From: Roseiarcus sp963709655
GTDB lineage: Bacteria; Pseudomonadota; Alphaproteobacteria; Rhizobiales; Beijerinckiaceae
DNA: 64,000 nt
Assembly (NCBI GenBank): GCA_963709655.1
Contig: CAVPXF010000011.1
Span: 50,229 to 114,228, forward strand
Direction: 5' to 3'
Shown here piece after piece: positions 24,541 through 32,639 of the stretch. Made by a program: the position numbers and the translations under genes. Below the pieces are notes generated by a model. The model was not told the origin of the DNA. It saw only the letters and a list, made by a program, of their open reading frames with translations, and ran no database searches. Every line of letters starts with the position of its first letter. Position 1 is the first letter of the stretch.

Positions 24541-25839
24541 ATGACTGCAATCGTCAACGTCGTCGCCCGTGAAATCCTCGACAGCCGCGGGAATCCGACG
24601 GTCGAGGTCGATGTGGTTCTCGAGGACGGGTCCATGGGGCGGGCCGCCGTTCCGTCGGGCGCCTCGACGGGAACGCGCGAAGCCGTGGAGTTGCGCGACG
24701 GCGACAAGGGCCGCTTCGGCGGCAAGGGCGTGCTGCGCGCGGTCGAGGCTGTCAACCGCGACATTTTCGATGCGGTGTCCGGGCTCGACGCCGAAGACCA
24801 GCTCAAGATCGACGAGACGATGATCGCCCTCGACGGCACGCCGAACAAGTCGCGGCTCGGCGCCAACGCCATTCTCGGCGTATCGCTCGCGGTCGCCAAG
24901 GCGGCGGCGGAGGCCTCGGGCCTGCCGCTCTACCGTTATGTCGGCGGCACGACGGCGCGCGTCCTGCCGACCCCGATGATGAACGTCGTCAACGGCGGCG
25001 CCCACGCCGACAATCCGATCGACTTCCAGGAATTCATGATCATGCCCGTCGGGGCGCCGTCGCTCGCCGACGCCGTGCGCTGGGGCGCCGAGACGTTCCA
25101 TGCGCTCAAAAGCGCGCTCAAGAAGGCGGGCCACAATACGAATGTGGGCGACGAAGGCGGCTTTGCGCCAAACCTTCCCTCCGCCGAGGCCGCGCTCGAC
25201 TTCTGCATGAAGGCGATCGAGGCGGCGGGCTTCAAGCCCGGCGAGGATGTCGCGCTCGCGCTCGACCCCGCGGCGTCGGAGTTTTTCGACAACGGCAAGT
25301 ATGTCTACAAGGGCGAGGGCAAGACTCGTTCGGTCGAGGAGCAGGTCGATTACCTGGTCAAGCTGTTCGACGCCTATCCGATCGTCTCGATCGAGGACGG
25401 CATGGCCGAGCAGGACTGGGCCGGCTGGAAACTCCTCACCGACAAGATCGGGGCGCGCCGCCAGCTCGTCGGCGACGACATCTTCGTGACCAACACGGAG
25501 ATCCTCAGCCGCGGCATCAAGGAAGGCGTGTGCAACTCGATCCTGATCAAGGTCAACCAGATCGGCTCGCTGAGCGAGACCCTGGCGGCGGTCGACATGG
25601 CCCATCGGGCCGGCTACTCGGCGGTCATGTCGCACCGTTCCGGCGAGACCGAGGACTCGACCATCGCCGACCTCGCGGTCGCCACCAACTGCGGACAGAT
25701 CAAGACCGGATCGATGTCGCGATCCGATCGCCTGGCCAAGTACAACCAGCTGATCCGCATCGAGGAGGAGCTCGGCGAGCAGGCGCGCTTCGCCGGGCGT
25801 TCGTCGATCAAAGGCTCCGGGAGCGTAACGCGCCCTTAA
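24541..25839 (+). CDS. eno: Enolase
   Basis: Cytoplasmic glycolytic and gluconeogenic enzyme (2-phosphoglycerate to phosphoenolpyruvate), 432 residues. Signatures: REILDSRGNPTVEVD, GASTGTREA, MNVVNGGAHADN, the catalytic Glu in NVGDEGGFAP, metal ligands in LDPAASEF, SIEDGMAE and GDDIFVTN, and ILIKVNQIGSLSET and SHRSGETED around the catalytic Lys. Followed by the divisome gene ftsB, a conserved adjacency in proteobacteria. Confidence 0.97.
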   Translation: MTAIVNVVAREILDSRGNPTVEVDVVLEDGSMGRAAVPSGASTGTREAVELRDGDKGRFGGKGVLRAVEAVNRDIFDAVSGLDAEDQLKIDETMIALDGTPNKSRLGANAILGVSLAVAKAAAEASGLPLYRYVGGTTARVLPTPMMNVVNGGAHADNPIDFQEFMIMPVGAPSLADAVRWGAETFHALKSALKKAGHNTNVGDEGGFAPNLPSAEAALDFCMKAIEAAGFKPGEDVALALDPAASEFFDNGKYVYKGEGKTRSVEEQVDYLVKLFDAYPIVSIEDGMAEQDWAGWKLLTDKIGARRQLVGDDIFVTNTEILSRGIKEGVCNSILIKVNQIGSLSETLAAVDMAHRAGYSAVMSHRSGETEDSTIADLAVATNCGQIKTGSMSRSDRLAKYNQLIRIEEELGEQARFAGRSSIKGSGSVTRP

Positions 25840-25863
25840 CCATGGTTCGGCCACGATCGGCGC

Positions 25864-26190
25864 ATGGTCGTGAAAACCCGCCTGCGCTCGATCGTCGTGC
25901 CGATCCTGTTCTACCTCGTGCTCGGGGTGGCGACCGGCTACCTCGTCTGGGGCGCGTCGAACGGCCCGCACGGGCTCAAGGCGGCGGAAAAGGACGCGGC
26001 CGAGGCCGCGTCGCTTCAGACCGAGCTTGCCGCCCTCAAAGACGAACGCGCGCGCTGGGAGCGGAAGGTCAGCGAGCTCCGGCCCGACAGCGTCGACCGC
26101 GACCTGCTCGAGGAGGAGGCGCACTTCCAGCTCGACCGGGTCTTCAAGGACGAGGTGGTGATCTTCACCAAGCCCCAAGCCGTGCGGTGA
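25864..26190 (+). CDS. ftsB: FtsB/DivIC-type septum formation initiator
   Basis: 108-residue bitopic membrane protein. A short cytoplasmic N-terminus precedes one transmembrane helix (about 11-32) and a periplasmic coiled coil (about 45-75: leucine heptads through LQTELAALKDERARWERKV). The SVDRDLLEEEAHFQLDRV tail is typical of alphaproteobacterial members. It links FtsQ and FtsL in the divisome. Confidence 0.88.
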   Translation: MVVKTRLRSIVVPILFYLVLGVATGYLVWGASNGPHGLKAAEKDAAEAASLQTELAALKDERARWERKVSELRPDSVDRDLLEEEAHFQLDRVFKDEVVIFTKPQAVR

Positions 26191-26498
26191 GATCGAGGTG
26201 GGGCTAGATTCCCTGGCCGCGCGTCGCGGGTTCCACGACTTCGCCCGGCTTTCGCGTGAACGCGCTCCCCGTCGTCTTCCGCCGCCGTGTCAAGCCGCGC
26301 CCGGAGTTCGAGGCCTCGATGAGGCCGGGTTGTCGCAGCTTGAATTCCGGAATCGGCCCTTTGCGGATGTTGCCGATTATCGGAAAACGTGCGGACAACC
26401 CCAGAAAGCTGCCGTAGGCTCTACGGAAGCTTTGCGCCAGGTGCGGGCGTTCGTCGTGCAATCAACGCTCCAGTAAGGCGGACAAGAAGCGCGTTTCA
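26191..26498. other. Intergenic region after ftsB
   Basis: 308 bp before the MITE-like element. An open frame at 26198-26476 has no recognisable content and no ribosome site. The pyruvate dehydrogenase genes that often follow eno-ftsB in relatives are absent. Confidence 0.4.
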
Positions 26499-26714
26499 GG
26501 GGTCATCGTGGAATCTTCCCGAAAGAGCACGCTAAGGGCTGTTGTCTGTCCTGCTGCCAGACAAGTCTGTTAGACAACGAGTTGAGCAACAAAGAATCCC
26601 GTGATTCTTCAGTCTCAGGCCAAACCGTTGCCCAAACGATCGCCTACGCAACACGCTGATATAGCATGAAAATTCTCTTAAAGTGCTGTTCCGGGAAGAT
26701 TCCACGATGACCCC
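26499..26714. mobile_element. 216-bp MITE-like element with 32-bp terminal inverted repeats
   Basis: Left end 26499-26530 starts GGGGTCATCGTGGAAT. Right end 26683-26714 is its reverse complement, with 30 of 32 positions matching and the outer 23 perfect. The interior is non-coding and contains smaller palindromes such as AGAATCccgtGATTCT. No clear target duplication is seen. It abuts an IS630-type fragment. Such a short, non-coding, inverted-repeat-bounded unit is most simply a miniature element mobilised in trans. Confidence 0.7.
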
Positions 26715-26717
26715 CTC

Positions 26718-26867
26718 CTGGGCCTGATCCGGCGCACGCCGGACATCACGCTACTCGAGATCCAGGAGCGGCTGATCGCCAATTGCGGCGAGCGCTTTGC
26801 GGTTTCCGTGCTATGGCATTTCTTCGACCGTCACGAGATCATCTTTAAAAGAAAAACATCGGCTTAA
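26718..26867 (+). pseudogene. IS630-family transposase fragment
   Basis: One frame reads LIRRTPDITLLEIQERL, then ERFAVSVLWHFFDRHEI, then a basic end before TAA. This matches the second half of the N-terminal HTH region of IS630-type transposases. Only about 49 codons survive and no DDE catalytic domain follows. It begins right at the right end of the MITE-like element. Confidence 0.7.
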
Positions 26868-26924
26868 CGTAGGATCTTGAGAAGAGTTCTGCGATGACTC
26901 TTATATGGTAAGTCGGCGTTGGCG

Positions 26925-27848
26925 CTACTTTCCGAAATACGCTGCGTTCGTCAATTCTTCCATTGCTTTGACAACACCATCGTAACCAGGGAAGACCGAA
27001 GCTGCCGAAATCCCAAACTTGTCGCAGCGAAGCAAAAGATCGCCGGCAAGGGACGTTGGCAGGGTCACTTTCTTTAAAATCTTGATGTGGGTCGGCAGTT
27101 TCGATTCCAGAGACACGTTAGGAGTAAATAGCTCTCCCCTATATCCGGAATTGCCAACCAGTATAAATGAGCCAGTTTGGGAGGAGAGATTTACTGAGGT
27201 GCTACCGGGCACTCTTACATGTCTGATGCCTTCGATCTTATGAATCTCGTTCAAATCAATAGCAAACAAAGCAAGCTTCTCGCCATCCATCAAAGACGTG
27301 CTTACGGCCTGCGCTGCCGCAAAGTAGCACGCAACATATGAGCTGTTTGACCAATCGAGGAGCCTAGTTGGAAGCCCGTGATGCTGCGCTAAAGCCATCA
27401 ATGGCATGACCCTTTCCTCTGGCCATGTCTTACTGTTAATCCCGTGAATGTTTGCAATGTTGTCTTGCCGAAAGTATTTGCGGAAATCCATCGAGTCACC
27501 TGGAATCGCCAAGCCTCTGCTATCGCAACGCTGGATAAACGCATCCAATAAGCACCACTCAAAGAAGAATTGGCCAGGATGGTCGCTAAGTGTGGCCATC
27601 GTCCCACGTTTGTATTTGTCAATAACTTCCCACCTAAATATCTTGGGAACCAAGTTCCACTCGTCCTTACCCTGCCCTCGGAAAATGAAATTAGAATATG
27701 GTTTTCCGAAGAGTTCGCCGATTGGCGATAGGAGGTTCCAGAATTGGTCCAGCGTTGTGCAATCTAATATGTCGACGCCTTGGTGCATCGGGGCTTCGGA
27801 GCTATTTTCCGAGAGTTCTGGCCCGGAAGCCACGTTTGATCCGGTCAT
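26925..27848 (-). CDS. FRG domain-containing protein
   Basis: 307 residues. The domain name comes from FRG, present here as FIFRGQG (residues 56-58); the companion motif QHHGLPTRLLDWS lies near residue 155, followed by ACYFA. The biochemical function of FRG domains is unknown; they are frequent near mobile and defence genes. The gene is clearly AT-richer than its chromosome context and lies beside transposon fragments and a recombinase, which argues for recent acquisition. No partner gene is visible. Confidence 0.85.
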   Translation of the reverse strand: MTGSNVASGPELSENSSEAPMHQGVDILDCTTLDQFWNLLSPIGELFGKPYSNFIFRGQGKDEWNLVPKIFRWEVIDKYKRGTMATLSDHPGQFFFEWCLLDAFIQRCDSRGLAIPGDSMDFRKYFRQDNIANIHGINSKTWPEERVMPLMALAQHHGLPTRLLDWSNSSYVACYFAAAQAVSTSLMDGEKLALFAIDLNEIHKIEGIRHVRVPGSTSVNLSSQTGSFILVGNSGYRGELFTPNVSLESKLPTHIKILKKVTLPTSLAGDLLLRCDKFGISAASVFPGYDGVVKAMEELTNAAYFGK

Positions 27849-28293
27849 ACGAACAACCTCGGAATTGCGCTGTGCGCGATGGCGTTCACATCGACTGTCG
27901 TCATAGTGGATTTCCCCCGCAAATCAAACTTTTCCAAAAGCCGGATATCTGTGTCCCGATAATGCACTGAGGCCTTAATGCGATCACAGAATTAGACCTG
28001 CCAGAACGTGACAAAGCAGAGAGCCAGCGATATATCGAGGAGTTTGAACAACAAGGCCATGGCTCTGATGGACCGAAACCGACAGGAATTGCTAGGCATA
28101 AAATATGCGGTCTGGATGTATAGTGGAGCACCATGCCAAGTGAACCCAAAAAAGCCTTCGGCTAAAGATATTGCTGTGGAAGGGGATAGATCGAGCGCGT
28201 GTTTGTCCCGCATGTGGGCATCAGGCTTGGCCGATTCCGACTTCTTCCAAAACCCGCCGCATGTCGATCTCGTAGCCCGCGAGAAATTCGACC
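27849..28293. other. Gene-free AT-richer stretch
   Basis: 445 bp between the FRG gene and a small secreted-protein gene. No open frame with a ribosome site and no recognisable RNA or repeat. Probably part of the acquired segment. Confidence 0.4.
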
Positions 28294-28599
28294 TTAATGC
28301 ACGTCCTTCTCAAGCCAGTTTTCCGCTAGCATTGCACTCGCCGTGCCGCATTCGCTCTGCCCGCCCCCTGATCGGCGACACGCCTGCAAAAACGCCGCGT
28401 CGTCACAAGCTGCCATTAGTCCCCTAAGGTCGTGCCTTGGAACGTACCGGTGCGCGTTGACACCAAGACACAACTGATAGTCGTAAATAGCCTTCTTACC
28501 CTGTGCGTCCAACTCGTCAATATTGGGCATTTGCGCCCACGCCGCCGTACACAACCGAGCAAAAGCCAAGAACAAAAAGAGAGATTGCTTCATTGGCAT
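28294..28599 (-). CDS. Small secreted protein of unknown function
   Basis: 101 residues from the ATG at 28599, with GGGGGAT upstream. The signal peptide (KQSLFLFLAFARLCTAAWA) would be cleaved before QMPNIDE. The mature part contains four cysteines (QLCLG, AACDD, QACRR, SECG), suggesting disulfides, and ends in EKDVH. Not recognised. It sits in the acquired 26.5-29.6 kb zone. Confidence 0.6.
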   Translation of the reverse strand: MPMKQSLFLFLAFARLCTAAWAQMPNIDELDAQGKKAIYDYQLCLGVNAHRYVPRHDLRGLMAACDDAAFLQACRRSGGGQSECGTASAMLAENWLEKDVH

Positions 28600-28817
28600 T
28601 TTCGATCCCCCTTGCGGTTTTAGGGCTCGTTCAATGTGGTCCAGGACGTAATATCTCGTCGTTCTTTGCCTTGACCATCTCCTTCGGGTCGCTTGGCTAG
28701 ATCGTTGTATTTTCCCGCTCCACGCCCTGCGCGGTGGGTGCCGGGATGACTTAGCGACCCTTGCAAATTCGAAGCGTCCTTCCAAAATACAAAGCATTCC
28801 GATCTGGAGCCCTGAAG

Positions 28818-28994
28818 ATGGATTATCACAAGTTCAACCGCCGCGCTCGCAGTGCACGATGGGCGACTGAATATCGCGGGCGCGCGAAAACCTACCGCAG
28901 TGCTTCTCGTGCGGCAGCGCTGATCTACGCGCTCGCAAACTGGCTGAACAACAACGCGCCTTCTACGGTGACGGGTTACACCGAATCAGACTAG
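28818..28994 (+). CDS. Possible 58-residue basic protein
   Basis: An ATG at 28818 has GGAG eight bases upstream. The product begins MDYHKFNRRARSARW and is rich in Arg, Ala and Asn. No family is recognised and it may not be expressed. Confidence 0.35.
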   Translation: MDYHKFNRRARSARWATEYRGRAKTYRSASRAAALIYALANWLNNNAPSTVTGYTESD

Positions 28995-28999
28995 CGCTG

Positions 29000-29576
29000 T
29001 TATCCGGTCAACCTCGAAATTGTACTCACACTAACCCCGTAGCTTTTGGCGAGGTCGCGCGTCGTCTCGCCCTTAGCGATGCGCCGCCGCGCCTCCGTCT
29101 TCTGGTGCAGCGTGAGGATCGGCTTGCGTCCCATGCGGACGCCTTTCGCCTGCGCAATCTTTCGGCCTTCGTGGGTGCGCTTGATGATCCGCAAGCGTTC
29201 GTCCTCGGCCATCGCCGACATCATCGCCATGAAGCCGCGCCCCATGGGGGTTTCGAGGTCGATATAGCTGCGGTCGAGAACCTTGATCGAGGCTCCGGCG
29301 TCGATCACGGCCTTGATGATCTGTAGGCCGTCCCACATCGAGCGCGTCGCCCTGTCCCATTCGGCGATCACCAGCTCGTCGCCGGTGTCGAGGTCATCGA
29401 GGGCGCGGGCAAGTTCAGGGCGTCCGGCCATGCTCTTGCCCGACGCCCTGTCGGCATAGATCGCGGCGCAACCGAGGCGCTTGAGCGCCTTCGTCTGCCG
29501 CGCCAGGTCTTGTTGCTGGGTGCTGATTCGCGCGTAGCCGATCAGCCGTTTTGCGGGATTTGTTTCGGGGACTCAT
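29000..29576 (-). pseudogene. Serine recombinase (resolvase/invertase type), frameshifted near its start
   Basis: Site-specific recombinase of the small serine family. The catalytic-serine motif GYARIST lies upstream of the first in-frame ATG. The body includes AGRPELARAL, EWDRATRS and the conserved MGRGFMAMM and AEDERLRI segments. The C-terminal HTH is TTRDLAKSYGVSVSTISR. The frame holding the serine has no start codon before a stop at 29573-29575. A plausible ATG (29574-29576) is in another frame, and a +1 shift at the TTTT run (29549-29552) would join them. Either the gene is broken or one base is wrong. Confidence 0.8.
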
Positions 29577-29628
29577 TTATGACGAAGCTAAGGCTCTGAT
29601 TTTTCTAAGGCAAGCGCCTTCGTCATAA
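29577..29628. repeat. Inverted repeat TTATGACGAAG/CTTCGTCATAA upstream of the recombinase
   Basis: Perfect 11-bp arms at 29577-29587 and 29618-29628 directly precede the recombinase start. The position would suit a resolution site or an element end. Confidence 0.45.
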
Positions 29629-29808
29629 TTCTTGATTTTTGAACGGCGCGATGTCCGCTCCGGGCGCACCCTGCGCGTACAGCCTCGGGAGTGAACGCGC
29701 GCAATGCTTGCCAGGCCTGCCGATCGGCCAAAACTCGCTCTCCGCCGACAGCTATAATTCAGACTGAGTCTCTGCCTGGAGCGAATCCCCGCGATTGCAA
29801 CCCAGATG

Positions 29809-29854
29809 CCGCATTTTCTTGCCGCCTCATTTTCTTGCCGCCGCATTTTCTTGC
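29809..29854. repeat. Three tandem copies of CCGC-CATTTTCTTG-type unit
   Basis: CATTTTCTTG recurs three times, separated by CCGC-rich spacers of slightly different length. No gene is supported between 29629 and 30137. Confidence 0.5.
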
Positions 29855-30137
29855 AATCGGAACCTTGATGGTCTATAATCAATTAAATCAGAATGATGAC
29901 GCCAGATGCCTGTTCCCGCCGACGCGCCTCGGCGCCCGCGCCCTCGAGCCCGTCAATGAGCGCCGCCCTGCGCGTCTCGCCAAGTTCGAGCGCGACCCTT
30001 GTTGTCGAGACCGTCGACCGACTTGTCCTGGCCCCGCATTCCCCGCGCCGGGCGCCCGACCGGGGAGGGAGGTGACGGCGTCGATGCCGAAGTTCAGGCG
30101 ACTGAAACGGCTCCCGCTCGGAAGCGACGATCGCCCC

Positions 30138-30300
30138 GATCGCCCGGAAAACTTGCCGCAAGGCATTGAAATGCTTGATTTCACGCCCGGCTTTTCGGCG
30201 TCGCCGGAAACCGTCGCCCGCGCCGAACCGTCGCAAGAGCAACACCACGCCTTCGCCCCGCGCGAAGCGAAGCAGGGACTGCCCGCGCCGACGATCGCCC
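30138..30300. repeat. 163-bp dispersed repeat, unit 1
   Basis: Begins GATCGCCCGGAAAACTTG, continues GCATTGAAATGCTTGATTT and CGCCCGG, and ends GACGATCGCCC. The unit is bounded by GATCGCCC at both ends. Related units follow at 30476 and 32234, and shorter inverted relatives lie near 42.5 kb. Confidence 0.75.
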
Positions 30301-30475
30301 GTATCTCCCAAGGACGTGTGGCTTGTCCCACGGTCCTCGTCCTGAGGAGCCGGCGAAGCGGGCGTCTCTAAGGACGTTCCAGCGGGCACTGGAGCGTCCT
30401 TCGAGACGCGACGCCTGCGGCGTCGCTCCTCAGGACGAGGTTGGGGCGAAAGGCGGCGCCCACCTGGGCCGTTAC
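30301..30475. mobile_element. 175-bp insertion-like segment flanked by GATCGCCC duplications
   Basis: The 8-mer GATCGCCC borders it at 30293-30300 and 30476-30483. Its ends, GTATCTCCCAAGG and CCTGGGCCGTTAC, are imperfect inverted repeats resembling those of the IS66 element next door. It carries the head-to-head palindromic pair (30335-30440) and no gene. It may be an IS66-related miniature element; the alternative is coincidental similarity within the repeat. Confidence 0.45.
30335..30440. repeat. Head-to-head pair of the dispersed palindromic element, second locus
   Basis: An inverted copy (30335-30376, CCTCGTCCTGAGGAGC) faces a forward copy (30395-30440, ending GCTCCTCAGGACGAGG). Between them lies TCCAGcgggcaCTGGA. 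Same architecture as 12898-13016, but better preserved. Confidence 0.75.
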
Positions 30476-30639
30476 GATCGCCCGGAAAACTTGCCGCAAG
30501 GCGTTGAAATGCTTGATTTCACGCCCGGGATTTCCGCGCCGCCGGCAAGCCGCCGCTCGCGCCGAGCCGCCGCAAGACCAACACCCCGCCTTCGCCATCC
30601 GCGCAGCGGAGCAGGGACCGCCCGCGCCGACGATCGCCC
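30476..30639. repeat. 164-bp dispersed repeat, unit 2
   Basis: Starts GATCGCCCGGAAAACTTG and ends GCGCCGACGATCGCCC, colinear with unit 1 with scattered substitutions. Its terminal GATCGCCC is the left target duplication of the IS66 element. Confidence 0.75.
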
Positions 30640-32233
30640 GTAACTGCCAAGCCGGGGTGAGTCCGAAATGTCACACTCTGCGCGGGATTGACTTGAGGGT
30701 TGTGATTTTGGGCGACAGGGACAGGGATTTCTGACTTAAGGGTGGGATGAATCTTCCGCCGGAAGTCGAAGCCCTGATAGCGGCCCAAGCACGCGAGATC
30801 GAGCGTCTTCGCGCTGAGGTGGCGGAGCTTCGGCGTCGGCTGGGCCTGGACAGCTCCAACAGCTCGAAGCCGCCCTCGAGCGACGGGCTGAAGAAGAAGC
30901 CTCGGGTCCTGAAGAGCCTGCGCACGCGCACGGGCAAGCCGAGCGGAGGGCAGAAAGGTCACGACGGCGACACGCTGCGTCAGGTCGCCGAGCCGGACGC
31001 GATCATCGAGCACGCGGCCGAGGTGTGCGCACATTGCCGGGCGGCTCTTGCGGCGGATTCCAAGGTCGGCGAGGAGAGGCGTCAGGTCTTCGATCTTCCG
31101 GAGAAGCCGCTGATCGTGACCGAGCACCGCGCGGCGGTCCACGACTGCCCGGCCTGCCGGCGGCGCACCCGCGCCGCTTTTCCCGCGGGCGTCGTTTCGC
31201 CGGCCCAGTATGGCGAGCGCTTCAAGGCGGCGGCGGTCTATCTCAACGCCCAGCAGCTCGTGCCCGAGGAGCGGACCGCGCAGGTCCTCAGGGACCTGTT
31301 CGGGGCGGCGGCGGCCTGCGGGGCGAGCGTGGCGAGCTGGGTTCGCCGTAAGGCCGAGGCGCTGGAGCCGGTTTGGCGCGGCATCGGCGCCTGCGTCGCG
31401 GCGGCGCCGGTGCGCTGCCTCGACGAAACGGGCTTGCGCATCGCCGGCGCGACCCGCTGGCTGCACACCGCCTCGACCCTGACCCACACCTTCTATCGCG
31501 CCGGCGAGCCCCGCTCGGCCGTGCCCGCACTCGAGGGCGGCGTCGTGGTCCACGACCACTGGCGCGCCTACTACGCCCTGGAAAACGTCCTTCACGCCTT
31601 CTGCAACGCCCATCTGTTGCGCGAGCTTCAGGCGGTCTGCGATCTCGACAAGGAGCCCTGGGCCGAGGCCCTGCGCGCGACGCTGCTCGAGGCCAACCAG
31701 GCCGTGCAGAAAGCCAAAGCCGAGGGCGCCGCGGCGCTCCCGCCCGAAACCATCAAGGCGTTCGAGGACCGGTACTGGGCCGCCGTCCGCGAAGGCCTCG
31801 CCCTGCACAGGAGCCTGCCGCCCTTCGATCCCGCAAAGAGCTCGAAAAAGCGAAAGAAGCGGCGGCCTGCTCACAATCTCCTCATCCGGTTCAAGACCTT
31901 CAAGGACGCGACCCTCCGCTTCCTCACCGACTTCACCGTTCCCTTCACCAACAACCTCGCCGAGCAGGATCTGAGGATGATGAAGGTGAAGATCAAAATC
32001 TCCGGCGGCTTCCGAACCCTGCAAGGCGCCGAAGACTTCGCCCGCCTGCGCTCCGTGATCTCCTCAGCCCGAAAGCAGGGCCGCGACATCCTCACAGCCC
32101 TCACGCTCGGCCCCGACCAACTCGCCGTCGAACTCAACCTCTGAGTCCCCGCCTCCGCTTCCCCACACCCCAACAACCACGCCCAGCGCCGGCGGCCAGA
32201 TAGCGCCAGCGGCGCAGCCGGCTTGGCAGTTAC
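30640..32233 (+). mobile_element. Complete IS66-family insertion sequence, single-gene type
   Basis: 1594 bp. Terminal inverted repeats GTAACTGCCAAGCCGG (30640-30655) and CCGGCTTGGCAGTTAC (32218-32233) are perfect over 16 bp and begin with the GTAA typical of IS66. A perfect 8-bp target duplication GATCGCCC flanks it (30632-30639 and 32234-32241). It carries only the transposase gene, so it belongs to the group lacking the TnpA/TnpB accessory genes (ISBst12-like). It appears intact and recent. Confidence 0.92.
30747..32144 (+). CDS. tnpC: IS66-family transposase (TnpC)
   Basis: 465-residue DDE transposase. An N-terminal leucine-zipper coiled coil (IERLRAEVAELRRRLG, residues ~16-35) and SNSSKPPSSDG are family hallmarks. 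A zinc-binding part follows (CAHCRA, CPACRR). DDE residues are likely in VRCLDETGLR, VVVHDHWRAY and NNLAEQDLR. The FCNAHLLREL motif is also typical. No frameshift is seen, so it is probably active. Confidence 0.95.
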   Translation: MNLPPEVEALIAAQAREIERLRAEVAELRRRLGLDSSNSSKPPSSDGLKKKPRVLKSLRTRTGKPSGGQKGHDGDTLRQVAEPDAIIEHAAEVCAHCRAALAADSKVGEERRQVFDLPEKPLIVTEHRAAVHDCPACRRRTRAAFPAGVVSPAQYGERFKAAAVYLNAQQLVPEERTAQVLRDLFGAAAACGASVASWVRRKAEALEPVWRGIGACVAAAPVRCLDETGLRIAGATRWLHTASTLTHTFYRAGEPRSAVPALEGGVVVHDHWRAYYALENVLHAFCNAHLLRELQAVCDLDKEPWAEALRATLLEANQAVQKAKAEGAAALPPETIKAFEDRYWAAVREGLALHRSLPPFDPAKSSKKRKKRRPAHNLLIRFKTFKDATLRFLTDFTVPFTNNLAEQDLRMMKVKIKISGGFRTLQGAEDFARLRSVISSARKQGRDILTALTLGPDQLAVELNL

Positions 32234-32445
32234 GATCGCCCGGAAAACTTGCCGCAAGGCATTGAAATGCTTGATTTCGCGCCCGGGTTTTCCGCGCCGC
32301 CGGGAAGCCGTCGCCTCGCGCCGAACCGCTGCAAGATTCTGCCTTCGCCCCCCGCGCCACGGGCCGCGGGGACCGCCGGCGCCCGACGCTCGCCCGGAAA
32401 ATCCGCCGCAAAGCCCTGATAACATTGAATCCGCGCCCGGGTTTC
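32234..32445. repeat. Dispersed repeat, units 3 and 4 (directly tandem)
   Basis: Unit 3 (32234-32395) starts GATCGCCCGGAAAACTTG. Unit 4 starts at 32388 with GCTCGCCCGGAAAAT and is cut short near 32445. The direct junction suggests that all four units were once tandem and were split later by insertions. The remainder to the glyA start (32446-32639) holds no supported feature. Confidence 0.65.
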
Positions 32446-32639
32446 GTCCGCGGACACACCGTCCGCGTTCGCCGTCCTCTCGGCGTTCCCAAACCGGGCG
32501 AGACCAGAACCCGGACCGTCAGGGCGATCCGCAAGGGCGTGACGGTCCGGCAAGCGGCTGCAGCGCGAGCGCTCGTCTGGTTCTCACGATCCGCCCGTGC
32601 TATGGGCGCTTTCCCGTTTTGTCGACTCGGCAGATCCCC

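Noticed and set aside
26198..26476. 92-codon frame after ftsB
   Set aside because: No ribosome site, no domain, and composition not typical of coding DNA.
29577..30389. Overlapping frames on both strands in the repeat zone
   Set aside because: They are made of repeat DNA and have low-complexity Arg/Ala/Pro translations.
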